The notes under the pieces were generated by a model. That model worked only from the letters and a program-made list of their open reading frames with translations. It searched no databases and had not been told where the DNA came from. Below, piece by piece: positions 1 through 5,311 of a stretch of 5,431 nt of DNA. The translations under genes and the position numbers were made by a program. The DNA is from Bacillota bacterium (GTDB lineage Bacteria; Bacillota; Clostridia; Lachnospirales; Lachnospiraceae). Within the stretch, counting starts at the first letter, position 1; each line of letters starts with the position of its first letter. The stretch covers positions 1 through 5,431 of the forward strand of contig JAGFXQ010000253.1 in the NCBI GenBank assembly GCA_017861355.1. Reading direction: 5' to 3'.

Positions 1-479
1 ATCAGAAACTGTTTATTTCTCGCCAGATTCGGGGTGTCGATCCATTTACCTGCCTTCACCGGATTCGTTGCCTTACAGGGGCATTCCTGCACCTGTAGGA
101 TATAAGAATAATTGTGTTCCTCGTAATATCTTCCCAGGGGAAAGATACGGCAGATTCCCGGTCGATGGGCATGGATGCTGCAGCGTCCTTCCTCATCAAG
201 TAGGACACAGGCTTCCTTCTCACCACCCATCTTCAGATTAGGGAGAATGACTCCATCCACCACATTTAACTCGATCATATATGCTAACAGCTGTTCGAAG
301 GTAATATCCAGACCGGTTGTGAGCCGATAGATATCAAAGGGATCCAATACAATAGAATTCCCCATCCCCTGACAGCAGGCTGGGTCACCCTGGCAGCCGT
401 CACAGCCGACTTCTACAATATCATTCAGTTCATAAAGCTTTCCGTCGGAGATGTCCTCCAACCTAACATTTCTCTTCAT
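1..479 (-). CDS. YkgJ-family cysteine-cluster (zinc/iron-chelating) protein, 3' end cut by window
   Basis: The open frame starts at an ATG at 479 and runs off the left edge with no stop, giving 159 N-terminal residues. A GAGG ribosome binding site (487-490) sits 7 bases upstream. The protein shows the YkgJ/UPF0153 cysteine pattern: C26-x2-C29-x5-C35-C36 near the start, C91 and C100, then an RPGICRIFP block (residues 107-115, C110), and a late ECPC (C133, C135). In this family the cysteines are predicted to bind zinc or an iron-sulfur centre, but the biochemical role is largely unknown. No signal peptide or membrane segment is seen, so the protein is probably cytoplasmic. It lies downstream of ohyA on the same strand, separated by a strong hairpin, so it is probably a separate unit or fed only by readthrough. 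The family assignment is confident; any function beyond metal binding is unknown. Confidence 0.85.
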   Translation of the reverse strand, partial: MKRNVRLEDISDGKLYELNDIVEVGCDGCQGDPACCQGMGNSIVLDPFDIYRLTTGLDITFEQLLAYMIELNVVDGVILPNLKMGGEKEACVLLDEEGRCSIHAHRPGICRIFPLGRYYEEHNYSYILQVQECPCKATNPVKAGKWIDTPNLARNKQFL

Positions 480-496
480 TGGCAAACCTCGCTTAC

Positions 497-538
497 ATAA
501 TAAATGAAGCTGTACAAAAGTACAGCTTCATTTATTAT
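497..538 (-). terminator. Perfect 19-bp inverted repeat, likely terminator of ohyA
   Basis: The arms 497-515 and 520-538 are exact reverse complements around a 4-base loop (AAAA on plus, TTTT on minus). The hairpin begins 31 bases after the ohyA stop. The inner half of the stem (GAAGCTGTAC/GTACAGCTTC) is the more stable part, and the outer half is A/T-rich, giving a run like ATTTATTAT after the core on either strand. This is the layout of an intrinsic, possibly bidirectional, terminator. The U-run is interrupted, so efficiency is uncertain. Confidence 0.7.
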
Positions 539-569
539 ACACTGAATTATTCTACAAATCCAGAGAGAT

Positions 570-2345
570 TTATATCAAATGGTGTTCCTTCATAAGTTTC
601 TCGATGTCGGTTCCTTCCATCTTCTTCAGTCCCGCTTTCAATGCAAACTTCTCGACAAAGCTAAGCTTCATCTCAGTAATCTTCCTGCCATCACGAAGTT
701 GAACCGAGGAGTTAAGCAAATCACGAACATCATAGACACTTCCCCATACCTCCGGAACACCACGGTCGATGTTCAGTAGGGTATATACCGCTTCCATACC
801 GGTACGGATGGAATATTCGGTAGTGAAGATCGTATCTCTCTCGGTCTCAGCAAACTGGCCAAGAAAGGCAAAATTCACAGCACCTTCCGGAACTACCAGC
901 GGACGGTCTCCTTTGGCTCTGGGCATAAAGAAGGCTGTGATATAGGGCATCATACAGGGAATTGTATTTGCAGACTTCTCCGCAAGAGCCGGGATGTCGC
1001 CGGTCGGTACACCCATGTGATACAGCCATTCCATACAGATCTCCTTGCCGGTACATTCACGCATCGGCTTCTTCACAAAGTTACCCGGCTTGTCGCTGAA
1101 CAGGCCATAGATCCAGCCCACCAGCTGTCCCTTCGGCTGTGAACGAAATTGTGGCTGGCGATTGAAGGTCCAGCTTAAGAGCCAGTTTGAATCCTTCGCG
1201 GTAACGATACCTCCGGTGACTACATTCCCAGAGAAAGGATCACGTTTGCAGATTTTCTGAATATAAGGTGGTATCTTATCATCCAGGGTGGTGACGGTGG
1301 CACTCATCCAGTTGCTCTGCTCCGGATCATAGCAGAATTTGTCCGGATGACCGAAGGTTTCGTCCTGTGCAGCAATCTTACGCCACATATCCCAACCGCC
1401 GCCTTCCTTGATCTCTTTGTTAAAGGGTGCCGGCTCGTTCTGACTGCCAAGGGTGGAGTTCTCGACACAGCCACCGTTGGTAATGAAGATCAGATCATTC
1501 TCCGTCAGGTCAATTGCTTCCTCTTTGCCATCTTTCCGAATCAAAATTCGCTTTGCTGTCTTCTTATTCTTCTTAATATCGAATTCCACGTTGACTACTT
1601 TGGTCCCATAGTGGAACTGAACGCCATAGTCTTCCAGGTATTTGATCATCGGCAGAATCATGGATTCATACTGATTGTATTTGGTAAATCGAAGTGCGGT
1701 AAAATCAGGCAGGCCACCAACATGATGGATAAAACGCTTAATATACAGCTTCATCTCAAGAGCCGAATGCCAGTTCTCGAAAGCAAACATCGTCCTCCAA
1801 TACATCCAGAAGTTCGAGTTCAGAACCTCGTCACTAAAGCACTCATCAATACGCTTGTCATAAAGTTCTTCCTCCGGAGTGAAGAACAGGTGCATGATCT
1901 CCATGGCTCCCTTATCGGACAGACCGAATTTATTCTCAGTATGTGCATCTTCTCCCCGATTGATAGTTGCACGCATCAGAGAATAGTTTGGATCTTTCTT
2001 ATTCAGCCAGTAGTATTCATCAAGTACACTGACTCCTTCTGTCTCAATCGAAGGGATGGATCGGAACAGATCCCACATGCATTCGAAGTGATTATCCATC
2101 TCACGTCCGCCACGCATTACATAACCAAGATTATCATATTGATAGCCATCACAAGCTCCGCCCGGAATTGGGTCTTTCTCTAAGATGTGAATCTGTTTCC
2201 CCTTCATCTGACCGTCTCGTACCAGAAAGCAGGCTGCTGCCAATGCTCCCAGGCCGGAACCTATAATATATGCAGACTTGCGATCAACACCTTCCGGCTT
2301 CAGGGGACGTGCGAATGCTTCGTAATTACCACTGGAATAATACAT
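570..2345 (-). CDS. ohyA: Oleate hydratase (FAD-dependent fatty acid hydratase, MCRA family)
   Basis: This 591-residue protein is the full length expected of the family; the Staphylococcus aureus enzyme is also 591 aa by memory. Oleate hydratase (EC 4.2.1.53) adds water across the cis-9 double bond of oleate or linoleate to give 10-hydroxy fatty acids. It thereby detoxifies host or dietary unsaturated fatty acids without net redox change. Visible in order: an N-terminal FAD-binding fold with GSGLGALAAA (29-38) and a strand ending in E56; the hallmark RGGRE loop (78-82) with E82; Y201; and the conserved RGDRP-like KGDRP (478-482) and GQFAETERDT (496-505) blocks. E82 and Y201 match the positions reported as important in the S. 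aureus enzyme. The C-terminal tail (about 560-591) is lysine-rich and amphipathic, resembling the region that binds membranes in homologues. The start is an ATG with GGAGG (2355-2359) 9 bases upstream. It lies downstream of a TetR gene, with its own promoters and a 3' hairpin. Confidence 0.96.
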   Translation of the reverse strand: MYYSSGNYEAFARPLKPEGVDRKSAYIIGSGLGALAAACFLVRDGQMKGKQIHILEKDPIPGGACDGYQYDNLGYVMRGGREMDNHFECMWDLFRSIPSIETEGVSVLDEYYWLNKKDPNYSLMRATINRGEDAHTENKFGLSDKGAMEIMHLFFTPEEELYDKRIDECFSDEVLNSNFWMYWRTMFAFENWHSALEMKLYIKRFIHHVGGLPDFTALRFTKYNQYESMILPMIKYLEDYGVQFHYGTKVVNVEFDIKKNKKTAKRILIRKDGKEEAIDLTENDLIFITNGGCVENSTLGSQNEPAPFNKEIKEGGGWDMWRKIAAQDETFGHPDKFCYDPEQSNWMSATVTTLDDKIPPYIQKICKRDPFSGNVVTGGIVTAKDSNWLLSWTFNRQPQFRSQPKGQLVGWIYGLFSDKPGNFVKKPMRECTGKEICMEWLYHMGVPTGDIPALAEKSANTIPCMMPYITAFFMPRAKGDRPLVVPEGAVNFAFLGQFAETERDTIFTTEYSIRTGMEAVYTLLNIDRGVPEVWGSVYDVRDLLNSSVQLRDGRKITEMKLSFVEKFALKAGLKKMEGTDIEKLMKEHHLI

Positions 2346-2372
2346 AACTCATTACCTCCGTTTGTACTTTTT

Positions 2373-2400
2373 ATTATATCATGAACATCATGCTTGTTCA
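2373..2400 (-). promoter_or_regulatory. Proximal ohyA promoter (P1)
   Basis: On the minus strand there is a perfect -10 hexamer TATAAT (2378-2373), preceded after a 16-base spacer by TGAACA (2400-2395), which matches TTGACA at 4 of 6 positions. Predicted transcription would start about 7 bases further on, giving a short leader that carries the GGAGG site of ohyA. The -35 match is modest, consistent with a regulated promoter. The call rests on motif matching only. Confidence 0.6.
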
Positions 2401-2404
2401 TGAT
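2378..2404. promoter_or_regulatory. Perfect 10+10 bp inverted repeat over ohyA P1: candidate operator
   Basis: ATCATGAACA (2378-2387) and TGTTCATGAT (2395-2404) are exact reverse complements separated by 7 bases. The palindrome covers the -35 hexamer and spacer of P1 and touches the first base of the -10, so a bound protein would block RNA polymerase. Size and position suit a TetR-family operator, and a TetR gene lies directly upstream. An additional ATCATG half-site (2387-2392) overlaps the end of the left arm and runs into the spacer. Binding by the neighbouring TetR protein is inference. Confidence 0.5.
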
Positions 2405-2471
2405 CTTCAGCTCCGATCGCATGGCCTCAAGCAAGCTTGGTCCATATTCACTACGCTTTTATTATGTCATG

Positions 2472-2500
2472 ATTTTAGCAAAACGAAACGGTCGGAACAA
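2472..2500 (-). promoter_or_regulatory. Distal ohyA promoter (P2), resembling the tetR promoter
   Basis: The minus strand has an extended -10, TGC followed by TAAAAT (2477-2472), with TTGTTC (2500-2495) 17 bases upstream as a weak -35. The region 2489-2465 matches the tetR promoter region 3234-3209 at 20 of 25 aligned positions with one gap, including the downstream CATGACA. That resemblance is the main reason to believe it. A transcript from here would have a leader of roughly 120 bases before ohyA. Confidence 0.45.
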
Positions 2501-2510
2501 TAAACAGACA

Positions 2511-2543
2511 AAGCGCCATGATGAAAGTTTCATCATAGCGCTT
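2511..2543 (-). terminator. Intrinsic terminator of tetR
   Basis: The hairpin starts 36 bases after the tetR stop. Arms 2511-2516 (AAGCGC) and 2538-2543 (GCGCTT) pair, as do 2518-2524 and 2530-2536, leaving a 5-base loop. The single non-complementary position (2517/2537) is C against A on the plus strand but becomes a G-U pair in minus-strand RNA, which favours a role in the tetR transcript. A T-rich run (TTTGTCTGTTTATT) follows. It insulates ohyA from tetR transcription, perhaps incompletely because the T-run is broken. Confidence 0.65.
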
Positions 2544-2579
2544 CAATTGTAAAAAGTTTTATCATTTCAGTCATTTTGA

Positions 2580-3143
2580 TTAATGTTTATCGGTGCGGTA
2601 GTTATTCAGAGCAGAGGCAATATTTCCATGAACCAGTAACCCAAGACGGTCGATGATCTTCTGAGGATCATCCTTCATCCCATTCTCAATCCAGTTCAGC
2701 ATCAGACCGACATAGGCGAACTTGTAAAAATCTGCGATAAACCTCTTATCTTCCTCCCTGACTGTCATACCGGCAGCAGATTCTTCCACAACACCGATCA
2801 TCAGATTATAGGTCAGTTTGTAGAGATAGAGTTCTACTTGCTCTCTGCTGACCGAATGATATACATTCATGATAAATGGCTTATTGGTCAGTACTGATTC
2901 AAAGATCTGCAGAAAACCCTGCTGCCAGGTATCATACGTCTTCTTACCCTCCAATGCCTTCGACGCATCCTCCACGCAGGACCACTCCACCAGATCGTAG
3001 ATATCCTTGAAATGATAATAAAAGGTCATACGGTTGATACCACAATCCTCTGCAATATCGTTGATTGTTATTTTATCCAAAGGCTTTTTCAGCAGTAGAT
3101 TTTTCAGTGATGCTTCCAACGCCCGTTTTGTTGTCTGGGACAT
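2580..3143 (-). CDS. TetR/AcrR-family transcriptional regulator
   Basis: The 187-residue product has the size and layout of a TetR regulator. An N-terminal helix-turn-helix (about residues 5-54) contains ITINDIAEDCGI and the recognition-helix signature MTFYYHFKDIYDL, followed by an all-helical ligand/dimer domain (about 60-180) of the 'TetR-like C-terminal' type. I chose the ATG at 3143 because AAAGGAGG (3153-3160) sits 9 bases upstream; the in-frame ATG at 3167 would place that site inside the coding sequence. The gene has its own extended -10 promoter, a leader hairpin and a terminator. It lies between an ABC exporter operon and ohyA. Because the candidate operator and shared promoter motifs lie at both tetR and ohyA, the likely targets are itself and ohyA, with an unsaturated fatty acid or acyl derivative as a plausible inducer. 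The family is certain; the ligand and targets are inferred. Confidence 0.93.
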   Translation of the reverse strand: MSQTTKRALEASLKNLLLKKPLDKITINDIAEDCGINRMTFYYHFKDIYDLVEWSCVEDASKALEGKKTYDTWQQGFLQIFESVLTNKPFIMNVYHSVSREQVELYLYKLTYNLMIGVVEESAAGMTVREEDKRFIADFYKFAYVGLMLNWIENGMKDDPQKIIDRLGLLVHGNIASALNNYRTDKH

Positions 3144-3152
3144 GAATGAGAA

Positions 3153-3160
3153 CCTCCTTT
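3153..3160 (-). promoter_or_regulatory. Ribosome binding site deciding the tetR start
   Basis: AAAGGAGG on the minus strand is a near-perfect Shine-Dalgarno sequence 9 bases before the ATG at 3143. It lies within the codons that would follow the alternative upstream ATG at 3167, so it argues for the shorter 187-residue protein. Confidence 0.85.
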
Positions 3161-3176
3161 GTAACATTGCGAAAAT

Positions 3177-3211
3177 ACAATAGAAAGCACGCTTCGCGAA
3201 CTTTCTATTGT
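3177..3211 (-). terminator. Hairpin between ABC operon and tetR (terminator and/or tetR 5' leader stem)
   Basis: Arms 3177-3187 and 3201-3211 are an exact 11-bp inverted repeat (ACAATAGAAAG/CTTTCTATTGT). An inner CGC/GCG pair (3190-3192 and 3196-3198) closes a 3-base loop. The minus-strand RNA gains a U-G pair at 3200/3188, so the structure is better in that direction. ATTTTCGC follows, a weak U-run. It could terminate readthrough from the ABC permease gene. It also begins about 6 bases after the tetR -10, so it would sit at the very 5' end of the tetR mRNA, and as DNA it could be an operator. The structure is clear; the role is not. Confidence 0.5.
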
Positions 3212-3216
3212 CATGA

Positions 3217-3244
3217 ATTATAGCATAATGAACTTATGATTCAA
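3217..3244 (-). promoter_or_regulatory. tetR promoter with extended -10
   Basis: The minus strand carries TGC followed by a perfect TATAAT (3222-3217), forming a full TGnTATAAT extended -10. TTGAAT (3244-3239) lies 16 bases upstream and matches the -35 consensus at 4 of 6 positions. The predicted start of transcription is near 3210, about 67 bases before the tetR ATG. A 5+5 bp inverted repeat, CATAA/TTATG (3224-3238), lies across the spacer and could contribute to regulation. Confidence 0.7.
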
Positions 3245-3277
3245 AGTATAATTTTCTCACTGTCCTCCGTTCCAATT

Positions 3278-3976
3278 CTAAGCAAGACCACTTCTTCGAT
3301 AAGCAATAACAAAGAGTGCTATCACCACTGCCATATTCGCTGCAATAACGAACACATTTTCAAAGCTCAATTCTAAGACTCCGATATTACTCATCAGATT
3401 ATTAATCTGTTGGGAATAGATGAGGCGTGACACCTTACCGATCGACTCATTGAACATCGCGAGCATGGGTAGAAAGGAAAATATCATCATCACCGGAATC
3501 GTGATCGAGGTTGCAGACATCTGGTTCTTACTCCAGGTACCTATGGCTGCACCAATCAATAGGGAGGTCAGAATACCGATGCTCATCACGAACAGAAATT
3601 GGAGCATTGCAGATCCTTGATAATCACCTACGATGCCAAATACAACCGCACCCAGCATACACAGCAGGAAAATATAGGCTCCCACACCGATCAGATACTC
3701 ACCAGCTCTTACATTGGACATCATCAGTACTCGTAATGTATTCTTTTCCTTCTCCTCGGAGATGATCGCCGCCATTCCGGTCAGAGGCGCCATACCGATG
3801 TACATTGTGGCAAACAATACGACAAAGTAGTTCTTCGGCATGCCTTCCACCTGCATCGCACTATTGATAATTATGGTCAATAAAGGGAACATGATAAATT
3901 GGATCAGCACTGTTCTATTCTTCAAAGTATCCTTGATCTGCTTCTTGAATATCGCCATCGTTTTTCTTATACTCAT
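3278..3976 (-). CDS. ABC-2 type transporter permease
   Basis: The 232-residue hydrophobic protein has about six predicted membrane helices (near 22-41, 52-72, 97-117, 123-147, 156-175 and 207-226). It also has the ABC-2 cytoplasmic coupling segment ISEEKEKNTLRVLMMSNV (72-89), where the ATPase docks. It has no large extracellular domain, so it is a compact half-permease that would have to dimerise. The start ATG lies 2 bases after the ATPase stop, which implies translational coupling; GGAG stands about 12 bases upstream, a slightly long spacing. With the ATPase it should form an exporter in the cytoplasmic membrane. ABC-2 exporters of this size move drugs, antimicrobial peptides or lipidic compounds; the substrate cannot be read from the sequence. 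Confidence 0.9.
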   Translation of the reverse strand: MSIRKTMAIFKKQIKDTLKNRTVLIQFIMFPLLTIIINSAMQVEGMPKNYFVVLFATMYIGMAPLTGMAAIISEEKEKNTLRVLMMSNVRAGEYLIGVGAYIFLLCMLGAVVFGIVGDYQGSAMLQFLFVMSIGILTSLLIGAAIGTWSKNQMSATSITIPVMMIFSFLPMLAMFNESIGKVSRLIYSQQINNLMSNIGVLELSFENVFVIAANMAVVIALFVIAYRRSGLA

Positions 3977-3978
3977 CT

Positions 3979-4833
3979 CTATTCAAATCTCCTTCCCGTA
4001 ATCTCCATAAATACCGTCTCTAGATTCGGCTCCGAGGAATGGATACTTTCCACGGCATTATTCTTAAAATAATTTCCGATGAGCTCCGCCGAGGAGGAGT
4101 CATTCGTTAATGTATGGCTCTCCCCATTCTTCAATAGGAGCTGTATCTTATTCTGAAAATTATACTTTCTACAGATATTCTTCGGATAACCGTATTCTAC
4201 AATCTGCCCTTTGTTCAGCAGAGCAACGTTGTCACACAGCTTTGTTGCCTCTTCCATATTATGAGTCGTCAGGAAGATGGCGGTTCCCTTACCCTTCTCC
4301 TCCAGAATCAGCTGATGGATATAAGAAGCCGTCGCCGGATCCAGTCCACTGGTGGGTTCGTCGAGAAATAATATCTCGGGCTCATGCATGATTGCCCTGG
4401 CCAGTGCAAGCCTTTGCTTCATCCCCTTGGAGAGCTTATGCACCGAGCGTTTTGTAGCATCCTCCAAGCCGACCTTATTCAGAACCACCTTGATCCGATC
4501 CTTGGATATCCCATAGATCTCTGTGAATAGAGCCAGGTTATCCCAACAGGTCAATCGATCGTACAACCCGGTATTATCCAGCACCATTCCTATCTTGGCA
4601 TATCCTTCTCTGGTGATAGAGCGATTATCCATACCCAGAACCTGTGCCGTACCGCTGATTTGCTTCAGCTGCCCGGTCAGAATCTTGATCAGCGTTGTCT
4701 TTCCAGCGCCGGAAGGTCCCAGAAGTCCAAAGATCTCCCCCTCTTCAATCTTCACATTGATATCCTGTAGTACTACATTATCTTGAAAGCTCATCGCTAT
4801 ATGATCTGTAACAATCCTATTCTTCTGTTCCAT
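3979..4833 (-). CDS. ABC transporter ATP-binding protein (drug/peptide exporter type)
   Basis: The 284-residue protein is a cytoplasmic nucleotide-binding subunit. Numbering from the ATG at 4833: Walker A GPSGAGKTT (39-47), signature LSKGMKQRLALARA (134-147), Walker B ILFLDE (154-159), D-loop SGLD (162-165) and H-loop H191. A C-terminal extension of about 70 residues ends in the LETVFMEITGRRFE type of tail seen in CcmA/DRA-type exporter ATPases. The Q-loop position holds Asp (D86 in MVLDNTGLYDRLT) instead of Gln, and the signature reads LSKGM rather than LSGGQ. ATG 4833 is preferred because GGGGG lies 7 bases upstream; an in-frame TTG at 4839 would add two residues. The gene overlaps the DUF3021 gene by 17 bases and is followed by the permease, its membrane partner. 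The family is certain; the substrate is unknown. Confidence 0.93.
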   Translation of the reverse strand: MEQKNRIVTDHIAMSFQDNVVLQDINVKIEEGEIFGLLGPSGAGKTTLIKILTGQLKQISGTAQVLGMDNRSITREGYAKIGMVLDNTGLYDRLTCWDNLALFTEIYGISKDRIKVVLNKVGLEDATKRSVHKLSKGMKQRLALARAIMHEPEILFLDEPTSGLDPATASYIHQLILEEKGKGTAIFLTTHNMEEATKLCDNVALLNKGQIVEYGYPKNICRKYNFQNKIQLLLKNGESHTLTNDSSSAELIGNYFKNNAVESIHSSEPNLETVFMEITGRRFE

Positions 4834-5311
4834 TTTCAATCCCCCAATGCTCCTTCATTCTGGCAAGACCATCCGCCAGCTTCTTATTCTCCATTTTATT
4901 TCTAACGCTTGTGACAAAGGTTCCGATGGTAAAGCACAGAATAAAGCTCCCTACAAACAAGGCCCAGGGTTGCCACATATCCGTCGGGAACCATCCGAAC
5001 AGAATGATGAACGCAACAATTGTAATCAGAATCGATATTACGGTGAATATTGTGCGTTTCAAGAACGACATGTCTTTAATGAAACGATCAGTCATAAACA
5101 GATATCGTAAAAACACATTGATTACAGATAAGGCGAGAAATTGTAGCATCACCACCGAGGAGACACCTCTTTCCCCCAGGGCAAGAAGCATGGAATAATC
5201 TTTTCCACTCTCACCGAAGGCGATAGAGAAGCTCATCATAATAACCATCGTAAATCCAAAAATACAAAAAACCTGAGCGATATAATCAAATATTGTTCTT
5301 CGTTGTTCCAT
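4817..5311 (-). CDS. DUF3021 family four-helix membrane protein
   Basis: The 164-residue protein has four predicted membrane helices (near 12-32, 50-73, 85-108 and 113-136) and a charged, helical cytoplasmic tail (137-164) rich in Lys and Glu. Length, topology and position directly after a LytTR regulator fit DUF3021. Its ATG follows the LytTR stop codon with no gap, and its 3' end overlaps the ABC ATPase gene, so the four genes are one operon. In streptococcal LytTR regulatory systems (HdrRM, BrsRM) a small membrane protein encoded beside the LytTR protein holds it inactive. By analogy this protein may be the membrane sensor or antagonist of the upstream regulator, but DUF3021 itself has no established biochemical function. 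It might alternatively be an accessory membrane subunit of the exporter. Confidence 0.85.
   Translation of the reverse strand: MEQRRTIFDYIAQVFCIFGFTMVIMMSFSIAFGESGKDYSMLLALGERGVSSVVMLQFLALSVINVFLRYLFMTDRFIKDMSFLKRTIFTVISILITIVAFIILFGWFPTDMWQPWALFVGSFILCFTIGTFVTSVRNKMENKKLADGLARMKEHWGIENGTEE

Noticed and set aside
534..562. TATAAT on the minus strand as a promoter for the ykgJ-like gene
   Set aside because: The hexamer is perfect, but there is no acceptable -35 at 16-18 bases (TGGATT at 17), and it forms the edge of the hairpin. It could be a weak promoter but is not supported enough to annotate.
847..1056. 69-codon minus-strand frame inside ohyA
   Set aside because: It is out of frame within ohyA, is rich in Cys/Gly/Arg and has no family resemblance.
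1347..2183. 278-codon plus-strand open frame
   Set aside because: It lies wholly antisense to the unmistakable ohyA gene, shows no recognisable domain and has no promoter or ribosome binding site of note. It is a shadow of ohyA codon use.
2326..2352. Short out-of-frame ATG ORF overlapping the ohyA start
   Set aside because: It lies only 2 bases from the GGAGG, too close for initiation. The ohyA ATG has the correct 9-base spacing.
3144..3167. Upstream in-frame ATG for tetR (8 extra residues)
   Set aside because: The strong AAAGGAGG site lies inside this extension, and the second ATG has ideal spacing from it.
3234..3260. Nine-codon GTG mini-ORF after a GGAGG (3264-3268), before tetR
   Set aside because: The GGAGG-to-GTG gap is only 3 bases, and the frame overlaps the tetR promoter. 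It is probably a chance site or a decayed gene start.
3420..5198. Several 66-95 codon plus-strand frames over the ABC and DUF3021 genes
   Set aside because: All are antisense to well-supported genes, with Cys/His/Arg-rich composition typical of shadow frames.
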